The notes below the pieces were generated by a model. That model saw only the letters and a list, made by a program, of their open reading frames with translations, was not told the DNA's origin and searched no databases. A stretch of DNA of 55,701 bases from positions 1 to 55,701 of the forward strand of contig CAYRWY010000002.1 of the NCBI GenBank assembly GCA_964427955.1, read 5' to 3'. Below are positions 8,418-17,048 of the stretch, piece after piece. Made by a program: the position numbers and the translations under genes. This DNA comes from JACRBK01 sp964427955 (GTDB lineage Bacteria > Chloroflexota > Anaerolineae > Aggregatilineales > Aggregatilineaceae). Every line of letters starts with the position of its first letter. Position 1 is the stretch's first letter.

Positions 8418-8760
8418 GCAGGCGTTCCGCCCAACGCCCGAAGGCGGGCAGCGGCGTGGCCCGGCTGCTCACGGCACGGATCAGGCCCACGACCCACGTC
8501 ACCGCGCCAAAAAGAAAGGCGGCGATGACGAGCGTGAACAACGCGATGCTGAGCACAGCCAGGTAGGGGAGCCAGGCCAAGATCCAGGCCACGACTGCCC
8601 AACCTACCACAGTTCCCGCCAGGAAGAGAAGCAGGCCGATCACCTGGCGAAGATGGTACATGGCCAGCGGATTCTTACGCTGAAATGACCACACGTACAG
8701 CCATCCCACGACCGGAAACAGGTAGACCACGACCGCCGGAAGACGCGAGTGTCCGCTCAT
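8407..8760 (-). CDS. Small membrane protein, DUF4870-like
   Basis: A 117-residue membrane protein with about three to four hydrophobic segments and a conserved-looking VYLFPVVGWLYVW start followed by YHLRQVIGLLLF. This pattern (two N-terminal segments around a polar HxxQ turn) is that of the DUF4870 / Tic20-like small membrane family. The start at 8760 overlaps the stop of the upstream ATPase gene in ATGA, so it is the last cistron of the importer operon by translational coupling. A longer in-frame extension is open to 8862 but runs inside the ATPase gene and is not needed. Function unknown; it may simply be carried by the operon. Confidence 0.75.
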   Translation of the reverse strand: MSGHSRLPAVVVYLFPVVGWLYVWSFQRKNPLAMYHLRQVIGLLLFLAGTVVGWAVVAWILAWLPYLAVLSIALFTLVIAAFLFGAVTWVVGLIRAVSSRATPLPAFGRWAERLPIR

Positions 8761-9788
8761 GCCTGTGCTCTGACACCTTTCAGGGTTAACGTTTTCGCAA
8801 AATGGCAGCTCACGAAATGGCCAGGCACGTTTTCTTCCAGCGCAGGCTCCTGCTGGCTGCATTCCGGATGGGCGTACCGACAGCGGGGGTGAAAAATACA
8901 GCCGGACGGAGGATGGGCCGGGCTGGGCACTTCACCTTGCAGCCGGATGCGTTCGGGATGGATGTCCGGATCGGCGGGCGGGATCGCGGACAGCAGCGCC
9001 TCCGTGTAGGGATGGAGCGGCTGGTGCAGCAAGGTGCCGGTATCGGCCATCTCGACAATTTTGCCCACGTACATCACCGCGATGCGATCCGAAATGTGCT
9101 CCACCACCGACAGATCGTGCGCGATGAACACCAGGGTCAACCCCAGGCGCGCGCGTATATCTTGCAGCAGGTTCAAGACCTGGGCCTGCACCGACACGTC
9201 CAGGGCCGACACCGGCTCGTCCGCGATGATCAGGCGGGGATTGAGCGACAGCGTGCGCGCCAGGCCAATGCGCTGGCGCTGCCCACCCGAAAACTCGTGC
9301 GGATAGCGGCGCATCAGGGCGGGATTCAACCCCACCGCCTCCATCAACTCGGCCACGCGCTGTTCGGCCACTTTGCCGCGCGCGACCTTGTGAATCTCCA
9401 GCGGCTCGCTGATGATGTCCTTGACGGGCAGGCGCGGATTGAGCGAACTGAACGGGTCCTGGAAGATCATGCGCATTTCACGCCGCAGCGGCTTCATCTT
9501 TTTCTGGCTGATGTGGGCCAGATCGATCCGCTCACCGGAAGTCCGGTGGTACCAGATCTCGCCGCCGGTCGGGTTGTAGAGGCGGAGGATGGTGCGCCCG
9601 ACGGTGGTCTTGCCACAGCCGCTTTCGCCCACCAGCCCCAGCACTTCGCCATCCCGCAGGTTGAAGCTGACGCCGTTCACCGCCTTGACATAGCCTACGC
9701 GCCGCTGGATCAAGCCGCGATAGATCGGGAAAAAGAGTTGGAGGTCTTTGACCTCTAAGATCAGGTTGTTATTGTCATTCATTGTCAT
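8757..9788 (-). CDS. Oligopeptide-type ABC importer ATPase (OppF/DppF)
   Basis: A 343-residue cytoplasmic ATPase of the Opp/Dpp family. Walker A is GESGCGKTT (about residues 54-62), the signature is FSGGQRQRIGLAR, and Walker B is LIIADEPVSALD. The C-terminal extension typical of this family, with cysteines in the pattern CIFHPRCRYAHPEC that may hold an iron-sulfur cluster, is present. No strong ribosome site is visible; ATG at 9788 is preferred over an upstream TTG at 9794. It is the partner of the OppD-type ATPase at 16027-17046, but is separated from the permeases by a cytochrome gene, which is unusual. Confidence 0.93.
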   Translation of the reverse strand: MTMNDNNNLILEVKDLQLFFPIYRGLIQRRVGYVKAVNGVSFNLRDGEVLGLVGESGCGKTTVGRTILRLYNPTGGEIWYHRTSGERIDLAHISQKKMKPLRREMRMIFQDPFSSLNPRLPVKDIISEPLEIHKVARGKVAEQRVAELMEAVGLNPALMRRYPHEFSGGQRQRIGLARTLSLNPRLIIADEPVSALDVSVQAQVLNLLQDIRARLGLTLVFIAHDLSVVEHISDRIAVMYVGKIVEMADTGTLLHQPLHPYTEALLSAIPPADPDIHPERIRLQGEVPSPAHPPSGCIFHPRCRYAHPECSQQEPALEENVPGHFVSCHFAKTLTLKGVRAQA

Positions 9789-9797
9789 CTGCAATCG

Positions 9798-11549
9798 TTA
9801 TTGAGCGGGTACCTGGATGGTCGCCTGTTCCATCAGAATGTCGGGATCGTCCCAGCCCTTTTGGGCCTGCAACGCCGCAAATGCCCGGCGGAATACCAGC
9901 CGTACGTTGACGGTGAGCGCCTGGCCGTCCGGCGCGTCGAAGGCGTAGTGAGTCGTGTCGGTCGCCAACGCCGCCAGCCGCGTATCTTCGACGATAGTCA
10001 CCGGACGCCAGTAAGCGCCGGTCGGTGACTCGCCCGTCCACTCATCCCGCAGCACCTTGGCGAAGGTCTTGCCGGGCAGACCGCCGTAGTTCCCCGAATA
10101 TTCGGGATTCGTGGGGCCATCCAGCAGGGCCAGCGAATTACCATCCGCCGTCACCACCTCGACCACGAGAATCATGGAGCGGATCGGCGCATCAGTGGGG
10201 ATGTCGTGCCCGGTCTGGTCGTTGGTAATGCTGACCTCGACCTCCAGCCGGTCGCCGCGGCGCTCGGCCTGGCTGGTCATGGTCACCGAGTTTTGCAGCA
10301 GGGTTTCGTCCGCCGCGCCCGGCATGGTGTGATTATGAAGCTGGACGTAGTCGCGGGTCAAGCCGCCGCGCTCCGGAAAGACGAACCAGTCCGCATCCGA
10401 CACCGGCATGTGACACTGCTGGCAGGTCAATCCCGTCTCGGGATCGCTGTACGGGCTGTCAAGCCATTCGCCGTAGGAATTGTAGATCAGCGTGCCGCCC
10501 GCCACCGATCCCACCCCGACCACGCCGCCAAAGACGCCGTAATGACAGGGGGCACAGAATTCACTTTCGGATTCCAGCGGCAGGTAGCTCACCCGGCGAT
10601 TGACGTCCAGGACCGTCCCGAAGAAGATCTGCTCGCCCTCGGCGGGCCGGTACAACAGCATGGACAGGATGCCCGGCATGTCCGGCTTAGGCAGGCGCGT
10701 CTCCGAGTCGAGGACCACGCCGCCGATCTTGTGGCAGAAATCGCAGGTGATCCCCTCCTGGGAGAAGCCCGCTGTGGTGAGGGGATTGGCCGGTTGGGCG
10801 ATGAACAGCGGCGACCGCTCGACGGTCAGGTTGGTGTGGCAGCCGGACCAGGCGCAGTTCTGATTGTTGGGCGCCTTGGAGGCTAACGGCGTGTGGCAGG
10901 TCGCGCAGTTCCCCGTGCGGTTAGGATAGTCCAGCAGGTAGCCCGGACCATGATAGGGCTGCGCGGGATCGGGCAGCAGCGCCGCCCCATCGTCGCCCCA
11001 CCGGGTAAGCTGGCCCGGATCGCCGGTCACGTCCGCCCCGGTATACATGGTGATGAAGCGTGGATTGACGGCGGCTTGAGAATGCTGATCCGCCTGCCAT
11101 TCGGCGTATTCCCGGTGGCACAGGCCGCAGCTCGCCGTCCCCTCGACCCCTTCGAAGGAGAACCAGGCATAGTCGTTGTTATCGTGCTGAGCGAGTGGTT
11201 TCAGCGTGATCTGGATCTGATCGGCGCCGGGCCACTCCGGCGCGTTGGGGTCCAACGACACCCAGCCCACGTAATGACCCTCGATCCAGGCCACGACGAC
11301 TACCGGGGGCGTGCTCGCGATCCCCGTCAGCGTGAACACGCCATGCTCATTCGTCTGCGTACGGTTGGACGTGCCCTGCACCTGGACGACGGCCCCTTGC
11401 ACCGGGCCGTTCGCGTCCACGACGACCCCGGAAAGGGTGGCAGGCATGGGCGTCTGCTGCGCCAGGCCCGCATGGGCGGCGGTATAGCCTGCCAGGACGA
11501 AAAGGATGCCAACCGTGATTAAGATCGTCGTCCCCAGCTTGGTGGTCAT
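9798..11549 (-). CDS. Six-heme c-type cytochrome with N-terminal carboxypeptidase-regulatory-like domain
   Basis: A 583-residue exported protein. A signal peptide or anchor covers residues 1-29. Residues about 38-118 form a beta domain of the carboxypeptidase regulatory-like type (SGVVVDANGPVQGAVV). Six heme c sites follow: CGLCH (141), CATCH (215), CAWSGCH (232, a CX4CH variant), CDFCH (269), CAPCH (332) and CQQCH (376). The first is followed by a cytochrome c554-like pattern with WQADQHSQAA. The last 170 residues look beta-rich with no heme site. A GGGAGG ribosome site supports the start. It sits between the DppC permease and the OppF ATPase of one operon, which suggests an extracytoplasmic redox job linked to the transported compound. 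Partner electron carriers are not in the window. Confidence 0.88.
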   Translation of the reverse strand: MTTKLGTTILITVGILFVLAGYTAAHAGLAQQTPMPATLSGVVVDANGPVQGAVVQVQGTSNRTQTNEHGVFTLTGIASTPPVVVVAWIEGHYVGWVSLDPNAPEWPGADQIQITLKPLAQHDNNDYAWFSFEGVEGTASCGLCHREYAEWQADQHSQAAVNPRFITMYTGADVTGDPGQLTRWGDDGAALLPDPAQPYHGPGYLLDYPNRTGNCATCHTPLASKAPNNQNCAWSGCHTNLTVERSPLFIAQPANPLTTAGFSQEGITCDFCHKIGGVVLDSETRLPKPDMPGILSMLLYRPAEGEQIFFGTVLDVNRRVSYLPLESESEFCAPCHYGVFGGVVGVGSVAGGTLIYNSYGEWLDSPYSDPETGLTCQQCHMPVSDADWFVFPERGGLTRDYVQLHNHTMPGAADETLLQNSVTMTSQAERRGDRLEVEVSITNDQTGHDIPTDAPIRSMILVVEVVTADGNSLALLDGPTNPEYSGNYGGLPGKTFAKVLRDEWTGESPTGAYWRPVTIVEDTRLAALATDTTHYAFDAPDGQALTVNVRLVFRRAFAALQAQKGWDDPDILMEQATIQVPAQ

Positions 11550-11563
11550 GCGTTCCTCCCAAC

Positions 11564-12709
11564 TTACCGTCCAGCGTAAGGATCAGCCGCGTCGCGCAGG
11601 CCATCGCCCAGGAAATTGAACCCTAACACTGCCGTCACGATGAAGGCAATCGGCGCCAAAATCCAGGGATTCTGGCCCAGGGTTTGGATGCTTTGCGTAT
11701 TGCGCATCATCAAGCCCCAACTGATGAGCGGCTCGGTGATGCCGATCCCCAAAAAGCTCAGGAAAGATTCGGCCAGGATCACGGTGGGGACCGTCAGCGT
11801 CAGGATCACGATCACGTGGCTCAGGGTATTGGGGAACAAGTGGCGGAAGATGATGCGCGCATCCGACGCCCCCATCTCCTTGGCCGCGAGGATGAAGTCC
11901 GTCTCGCGCAAGGACAGCACCTTGCCGCGCACTTCACGCGCCAGCGTGGTCCACGACAGCAGCGCGAAAATACACGACATGATGACGAAGATGGTGAACG
12001 AGTCGGCGGTTTTGGGCACGACAGCCGCCAGGGCCATCCACAGCGGCAGGCTGGGAAAAGCCGCCACGAACTCGGTGAAACGCTGCAAGACGTTATCGAC
12101 CCAGCCCCCATAATACCCGGACGCGATCCCCAGGATCGAGCCGGAAATGATGCTGATGAAGGTGCCAAACAGGCTCATGCTCAACGAGATGCGCCCGGCC
12201 TCGCACGCCTTGCCCCACAGGTCGCGGCCCAGTTTGTCGGTGCCGAGCAGATAAATCGTGCCGCCTTCGTCCACGCCGTAGAGGTGCAGATCGGAGGAGA
12301 CCAGACCCAGCAAGTCGTATCTGGCCCCGTGCACGAAGAACTTGATCTCGTACCGCCGGGCGGTGTCCTCTTTCCAATTGACCTTGAAGGTCAGCGGGTC
12401 CACCGTGTACGTGTAGTTGTAGACAAAGGGCCGCAGGTGAAAATGCCCGTCGTGATCGACAAAATGCACTTTCTGAGGGGGGATAAAGGCGGACTGCAAG
12501 TCGATAGTGTCAAGGGCAGTCGGGCTGAAGAAGTCGGCAAAGATGGCCAGAAAAACCAGCATCAGGACCATGAGCGCGCCCACAATCGAAACCGGGCTGC
12601 GCCGGAAACGCCGCCAAACGAGCTGGTAATAGCCTTCGTTCTCTTCGGCGTGGCCTGAAACGGCCAGGTTGAGCACAGGGCTGTCTGCTGTTTCGTCGAT
12701 CATGCCCAT
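11564..12709 (-). CDS. Opp/Dpp-type ABC permease (DppC/OppC)
   Basis: A 381-residue permease. A cytoplasmic tail and first membrane helix (about residues 35-62) precede a long extracytoplasmic stretch (about 63-165) before the remaining five helices, longer than in classic DppC of about 300 residues. The core has the family loop EMGASDARIIFRHLFPNTL near residue 280, which contacts the ATPase. ATG at 12709 follows AAGGG. It starts 13 bases after the DppB stop and pairs with it. The large extra loop is seen in OppC-like proteins of this SBP subfamily, often placed with glycoside hydrolases, so an oligosaccharide substrate is possible. Confidence 0.92.
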   Translation of the reverse strand: MGMIDETADSPVLNLAVSGHAEENEGYYQLVWRRFRRSPVSIVGALMVLMLVFLAIFADFFSPTALDTIDLQSAFIPPQKVHFVDHDGHFHLRPFVYNYTYTVDPLTFKVNWKEDTARRYEIKFFVHGARYDLLGLVSSDLHLYGVDEGGTIYLLGTDKLGRDLWGKACEAGRISLSMSLFGTFISIISGSILGIASGYYGGWVDNVLQRFTEFVAAFPSLPLWMALAAVVPKTADSFTIFVIMSCIFALLSWTTLAREVRGKVLSLRETDFILAAKEMGASDARIIFRHLFPNTLSHVIVILTLTVPTVILAESFLSFLGIGITEPLISWGLMMRNTQSIQTLGQNPWILAPIAFIVTAVLGFNFLGDGLRDAADPYAGR

Positions 12710-12722
12710 GTTATTTCCCTTA

Positions 12723-13718
12723 TCAGCTATAACGGATGCGAGGATCCAGGATAGACAGGAAGATATCCGCCAGCAGATTGCCGAGCAGGATCAGCGCGCC
12801 ATACATTAAGAGCAGCGAACCGGAAATGTAGATGTCCTGGTTGACCAACGATTCGTAGAATAAGGGACCCATCGTCGGCAGGCCCAACACGATTGCGACC
12901 TCCAACTCCCCCTGCATCATGTACGGCAGCACCGTGCCCTGGTAGGCGACGATGGTGTGCAGCGCATTGGGGGTCGCGTGTTTCACGATGACGGTGCGCT
13001 CCTTCAAGCCCTTCGAGCGCGCCGTCTGGACGTACTGCGCCCCTAAGACGTCCAGCAGGTTGCCGCGCATCACGCGCAGGTTGCGGGCGACGCCCCCCAG
13101 CCCGGCGATGAGCACAACGGGCCAGATATGCTTGAACATATCGACGACTTTGTCCCAGCTCCACGGGGCGACTGCGTATTGAGGCGAGAAAAAGGAGGAG
13201 ATACTCGGCTGGCCGAGCTTGATCACCATTACATATAACAGAATAATAGCAATCGAGAACCGCGGTACAGAAGTAAAGATGAACGTCAAAACCGCCCAAA
13301 AATTATCCCAAAACCCATATTTTCTGGTCGCCACGAAGATGCCCAGCCCGACGCCTACGACAGTCGAGATCAGGTGAGCCAGCGCCGCGACCAGAAGGGT
13401 TCGAGGGAGGCGCTCCTGGATCAACTCGCCCACGTCTCTGCGATAGGCCAGCGAATAACCGAACTTGCCTTCGGTGACCATATCCTTGATCCAGGTGTAA
13501 TACTGGACCATCAAGGGGCGATCCAGGCCATACATTTTTCGCACATTATCCGCGGCGCGTTCGGCTTCTGCCTGCGGGGTACCTCGCCCCATCAGGTAAC
13601 CCTGATAGCGGGTAGCAAAGTCTCCAGGGGGCAGCTTGATCACGATAAACGAGACGAAACTGATCCCAATCAGAAGAAAAAACGCGGTGATCAAACGGCG
13701 AATAACATAATTCAGCAT
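12723..13718 (-). CDS. Opp/Dpp-type ABC permease (DppB/OppB)
   Basis: A 331-residue inner-membrane permease. The start MLNYVIRRLITAFFLLIGISF is the classic DppB N-terminus with its first helix, and the ATG at 13718 follows GGAGG. A longer open frame to 13877 runs through the intercistronic hairpin and is rejected as start. The family's conserved loop with GLKERTVIVKHATPNAL is near residue 235. It follows the binding-protein gene across a 62-base gap with a stem-loop and precedes DppC by 13 bases. Confidence 0.93.
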   Translation of the reverse strand: MLNYVIRRLITAFFLLIGISFVSFIVIKLPPGDFATRYQGYLMGRGTPQAEAERAADNVRKMYGLDRPLMVQYYTWIKDMVTEGKFGYSLAYRRDVGELIQERLPRTLLVAALAHLISTVVGVGLGIFVATRKYGFWDNFWAVLTFIFTSVPRFSIAIILLYVMVIKLGQPSISSFFSPQYAVAPWSWDKVVDMFKHIWPVVLIAGLGGVARNLRVMRGNLLDVLGAQYVQTARSKGLKERTVIVKHATPNALHTIVAYQGTVLPYMMQGELEVAIVLGLPTMGPLFYESLVNQDIYISGSLLLMYGALILLGNLLADIFLSILDPRIRYS

Positions 13719-13736
13719 ACCGCCTCCGCCAGTCCG

Positions 13737-13771
13737 GGCAGGGGTTGGAGGATCGCTCCCCAACCCCTGCC
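13737..13771 (-). terminator. Intercistronic stem-loop after binding-protein gene
   Basis: GGCAGGGGTTGG (13737-13748) and CCAACCCCTGCC (13760-13771) pair over 12 bases with an 11-base loop. It lies between the binding-protein stop (13781) and the DppB start (13718). No strong T run follows, so mRNA protection or partial termination is more likely than a full stop. Confidence 0.65.
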
Positions 13772-13780
13772 GCTGCCTAG

Positions 13781-15874
13781 TTATTTGTAAACAGGGATCG
13801 TATCCGGGCGAACCTGAGGCATCTGCTGGTCCGCCGGAGTCCACAGCGTATCGAGCAGGATGGCATCTTCCACCCACTGATACAGGAACACGGGCGTGCC
13901 GTCCGGAACATTCTTGACCCGCGTCGCCAGGCCCAGACCATAGCGCCCGACGAAGATACCGAGGTCATAGACGTTCTCGGTGACGATCTGGTTGTAGTCG
14001 AACATCAACGCCTTGCGGCCTTCGGCGTCGTAGGTCGAGCGGTACTGGGTGACGATGTCCACCAACTGCTGCTCGAAGTCCATCATCACACGCGGCTCGC
14101 TGCCTTCGCGATGCCATTCGAAATTCGAGGTGATAGGCGCCAGTCCCGTCACATTCTTGAAGGGCAGCGCAAATTCCTGAGGACCGCGATTCACCAACAT
14201 GTCCCACGTGCCCGCGTTGACCACATCGGTGCGCGTGGCGCTGTCGATCACGCGCAGGTTGACCTGGATGCCGACCGCGCCCCACTGGTTGACCAGCGCA
14301 TCGGCAATGCTCTGGGTTTCGGTCTGGTCCTGCGGGACACCCAACTGCACGACAATCGACTCGCCCGCCATCGGACCTTCGGCCCATTCGCGGACGCCGT
14401 CGCCGTTGGTATCTTTCAGCCCCATCTCGTCCAGAAGGATGTTGGCCGAAGCGACGTCGTAAGGATAGTACACCACCGATTCCTTGTCGAAGTCGGGAGC
14501 GCCCGGATACAGCCCACCAGCCCAACCGCGCAGGAACGGCCCGCGCATGATGGATTGGGCGATGCCATCGCGGTCGGTCGCGTAGCTCAACGCCTGGCGG
14601 AAGCGCAGGTCACGGAACAGGGTGCGAACGGCGGTATCACGATTCTGATCCTCAATACCCACGTTCAGCGCGTAGTTGAATTCGATGTAGTAACCCAGCG
14701 TTTCAGGTCCCCAGGTGACGGAGTATTTGGCATCCGCTTCCTGGGCCTGGACCATCGCCTCGACAAAGGTGCTGGGGTTCTCCAGGTTCATGTGGTCGCA
14801 GTCGCCCGCGATGGTGCACAGGTCACGCCCCGCACCGCTGGGGCCTTTTTTGTACTGGATTTCGTCGAAGTACGGCAGTTGGTTGCCGTTCTCGTCCACT
14901 TTCCAGTAGTACGGATTGCGGCGCATGATCATCAGTTCGTCGGTGATGTATTCGGTGATCGCCCAGGGTCCCATCGTCACCAGCGGCACATCGTCCGGGC
15001 CGGGGAAGTCCGCGAAGTCTTTATAGGTGGGCTTGGGGTCCGCCGTGCTCCACAGGGGGTGCATCGGCTGAAGCTGATGAGCGGGCATCACATGGAAGAC
15101 GTCCTCGGCCAGCAGGTACCACATATCCAGCGGCTTGGAGACGGGGAAGGTAAAGCGGATGGTATAGTCGTCCACTTTTTCCAGGGAAGCGGCCTGCCCA
15201 TCCCAGGTCCAGGCATCCAGGTGACGCGGGGCGTTCACGTTCGTGTCCACCACATAACCATCCCAGGTGAACATCACGTCGTCCGCGTTGAACGGCACGC
15301 CGTCCGACCAGAAAGCGCCTTCGATCAGGTGCATGGTAAGCTGCTTGCCGTCTTCGGACCATTCCCAGCTCTTGGCCAGGCTGGGGATAGGTTCGATGTC
15401 CTGGTCAGCACGGAACAGCGGGCCAGTCTTGATCAGGCTCTGATAACGGGAGGTGTACGACTCGATGCCGAACCAGCCCATCGTCGTACCGGCCATATCG
15501 TTGTAGCCCGCCGTGGGGCAAGCCGAGAAGCCGCGCCACACATCGCCATAGACGCCAATACCATCTTTCAAGGACGCCGTCGAGACCACCTGCGGCTCCT
15601 TGGGGAGACGCTGCTCGACCGGAGGCAGTTCGCCCGAGGCGACCAGCGCATCCATCCAGGCCGGTTGATGGTATTCGGGCAGGGCCTTGTAGGACACCAT
15701 CTCGCTGATGGGCAGCCGTACCACTTCCCCGCCACCGACTTCAATCGGATTGGGATCGGGATATGGGATCGGAGGCTTCACGCCACCATCCTGGGCCGAG
15801 ACCATCGGGGCAATCATGAACGTCAGACAGATGAGCAAGAAGAGCACGCGCCGCCGCAGTTGATTGGCTTTCAT
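13781..15874 (-). CDS. Family 5 ABC solute-binding protein (OppA/DppA-like)
   Basis: A 697-residue extracellular binding protein, larger than typical DppA (about 535). The signal peptide covers residues 1-28 and ends in SAQ. The family core begins near residue 110 and includes the SLAKSWEWSEDGKQLTMHL pattern and GAFWSDGVPFNADDV typical of SBP family 5. The extra N-terminal 80 residues resemble the partial protein at 1-394. It lies between the OppD ATPase and DppB genes. Given the GH4 glycosidase at the head of the operon, oligosaccharide binding is at least as likely as peptide binding; this is inference from context. Confidence 0.93.
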   Translation of the reverse strand: MKANQLRRRVLFLLICLTFMIAPMVSAQDGGVKPPIPYPDPNPIEVGGGEVVRLPISEMVSYKALPEYHQPAWMDALVASGELPPVEQRLPKEPQVVSTASLKDGIGVYGDVWRGFSACPTAGYNDMAGTTMGWFGIESYTSRYQSLIKTGPLFRADQDIEPIPSLAKSWEWSEDGKQLTMHLIEGAFWSDGVPFNADDVMFTWDGYVVDTNVNAPRHLDAWTWDGQAASLEKVDDYTIRFTFPVSKPLDMWYLLAEDVFHVMPAHQLQPMHPLWSTADPKPTYKDFADFPGPDDVPLVTMGPWAITEYITDELMIMRRNPYYWKVDENGNQLPYFDEIQYKKGPSGAGRDLCTIAGDCDHMNLENPSTFVEAMVQAQEADAKYSVTWGPETLGYYIEFNYALNVGIEDQNRDTAVRTLFRDLRFRQALSYATDRDGIAQSIMRGPFLRGWAGGLYPGAPDFDKESVVYYPYDVASANILLDEMGLKDTNGDGVREWAEGPMAGESIVVQLGVPQDQTETQSIADALVNQWGAVGIQVNLRVIDSATRTDVVNAGTWDMLVNRGPQEFALPFKNVTGLAPITSNFEWHREGSEPRVMMDFEQQLVDIVTQYRSTYDAEGRKALMFDYNQIVTENVYDLGIFVGRYGLGLATRVKNVPDGTPVFLYQWVEDAILLDTLWTPADQQMPQVRPDTIPVYK

Positions 15875-16026
15875 GGTTAATTCTCCTCTTCAAACGCTAG
15901 TAAAAAGTGATATTTCACTGGATCGCGCCTTATTCAGCAATGAAAGCACCATGTACGCATCAATCAAACACAGATCTCAGGCTCACTAGGCATTCCCCCT
16001 CTGGATTGCTCCGCTAAGACAAAGTG

Positions 16027-17046
16027 TCACGCATTCTCGTACAGCCAACATGCCGTCTGGTGATTCGAATGCACTTCACGCAAGGGTGGCTGCTGCTCGT
16101 GGCAGACTTTCATGGCCCGAGGGCAGCGCGGCGCAAACGCGCAGCCGGGGATGATCTCGGTAGGCATAGGTACCATACCTTTGATGGGCACCAACTGTTT
16201 GCGCCCTTTTCTCCCCAGCACCGGCACCGAGTTCAGGAGGCCCACCGTGTACGGGTGGAGTGGGTGATGGAATAATTCAGGCGTGGCGGCAAACTCGACG
16301 ACCTTGCCGAGGTACATGACCGCCACCTGGACCGCCATTTGGGATACCACGCCCAGGTTGTGGGTGATCAGCACGATCGACGCCTCGAAATCGGCCTGGA
16401 GTTCGTTCATCAGGTCCAGAATCTGCGACTGGACCGTCACGTCCAGCGCCGTGGTGGGTTCGTCGGCGAACAGAATCGAGGGATTACACGACAGCGCCAG
16501 GGCGATCATGATGCGCTGGCGCATTCCCCCGCTCAACTGGTGGGGATACTCGTTCAGACGCTGCTTGGGGGCACTGATCTGCACCCTGGTGAGCATTTCC
16601 AACGCGCGATCCAGGGCGTCTTTGCGCCCCATGCCCTGGTGGATTCTGACCGCTTCCGCGATTTGTTCTCCGACCTTGTAGAGCGGATTGAGGGACATCA
16701 TCGGTTCCTGAAAGACGATGGCGATCTCCCCGCCCCGAATATCGCGCATCTCAGGTCCGCGCGGGTTGAGCTGGGCAATGTCGATCACGCCCTTTTCGCC
16801 TTTGGTGCGATACAGGTTGATCTGCCCCTCGACGATCTTGCCCGGCGGGGATTGGATCAGGCGCATGACGGACATCGCCATGACACTTTTGCCACAGCCG
16901 CTTTCGCCGACGACGCCCAACGTGCTCTGGCGCGGCAGCGTCAGGTCTACGCCGTCCACGGCCCGCACCGTACTCCGCTCTAGAAAAAAATAGGTTTTGA
17001 GATTTTTGATCTCCAGGATCGGAGACGTCGCAGTTGCTTCGGGCAC
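16027..17046 (-). CDS. Oligopeptide-type ABC importer ATPase (OppD/DppD)
   Basis: A 339-residue cytoplasmic ATPase. Walker A is GESGCGKS (residues 47-54), signature LSGGMRQRIMIALAL near 160, Walker B ILFADEPTTALD near 180. The C-terminal Opp-family extension, with CAFAPRCPRAMKVC, is present. It starts two bases after the GH4 stop codon (17049), so the glycosidase and the ATPase are tightly coupled. It pairs with the OppF-type ATPase at 8757-9788, about 6 kb away at the other end of the operon. A 152-base gap separates it from the binding-protein gene, which may have an added internal promoter. Confidence 0.93.
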   Translation of the reverse strand: MPEATATSPILEIKNLKTYFFLERSTVRAVDGVDLTLPRQSTLGVVGESGCGKSVMAMSVMRLIQSPPGKIVEGQINLYRTKGEKGVIDIAQLNPRGPEMRDIRGGEIAIVFQEPMMSLNPLYKVGEQIAEAVRIHQGMGRKDALDRALEMLTRVQISAPKQRLNEYPHQLSGGMRQRIMIALALSCNPSILFADEPTTALDVTVQSQILDLMNELQADFEASIVLITHNLGVVSQMAVQVAVMYLGKVVEFAATPELFHHPLHPYTVGLLNSVPVLGRKGRKQLVPIKGMVPMPTEIIPGCAFAPRCPRAMKVCHEQQPPLREVHSNHQTACWLYENA

Positions 17047-17048
17047 GC

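Noticed and set aside
12723..13877. A longer DppB permease starting at 13877
   Set aside because: The added 53 residues are translated from the intercistronic stem-loop and the end of the binding-protein gene; GGAGG before the ATG at 13718 and homology set the start there.
14111..15880. A 589-codon open frame on the plus strand
   Set aside because: Antisense to the family 5 binding protein; no recognisable motif, and ends at the other gene's start region.
8757..17046. A peptide importer feeding the M55 D-aminopeptidase
   Set aside because: The M55 gene is 26 kb away with no shared regulation visible, while the importer operon starts with a glycosidase.
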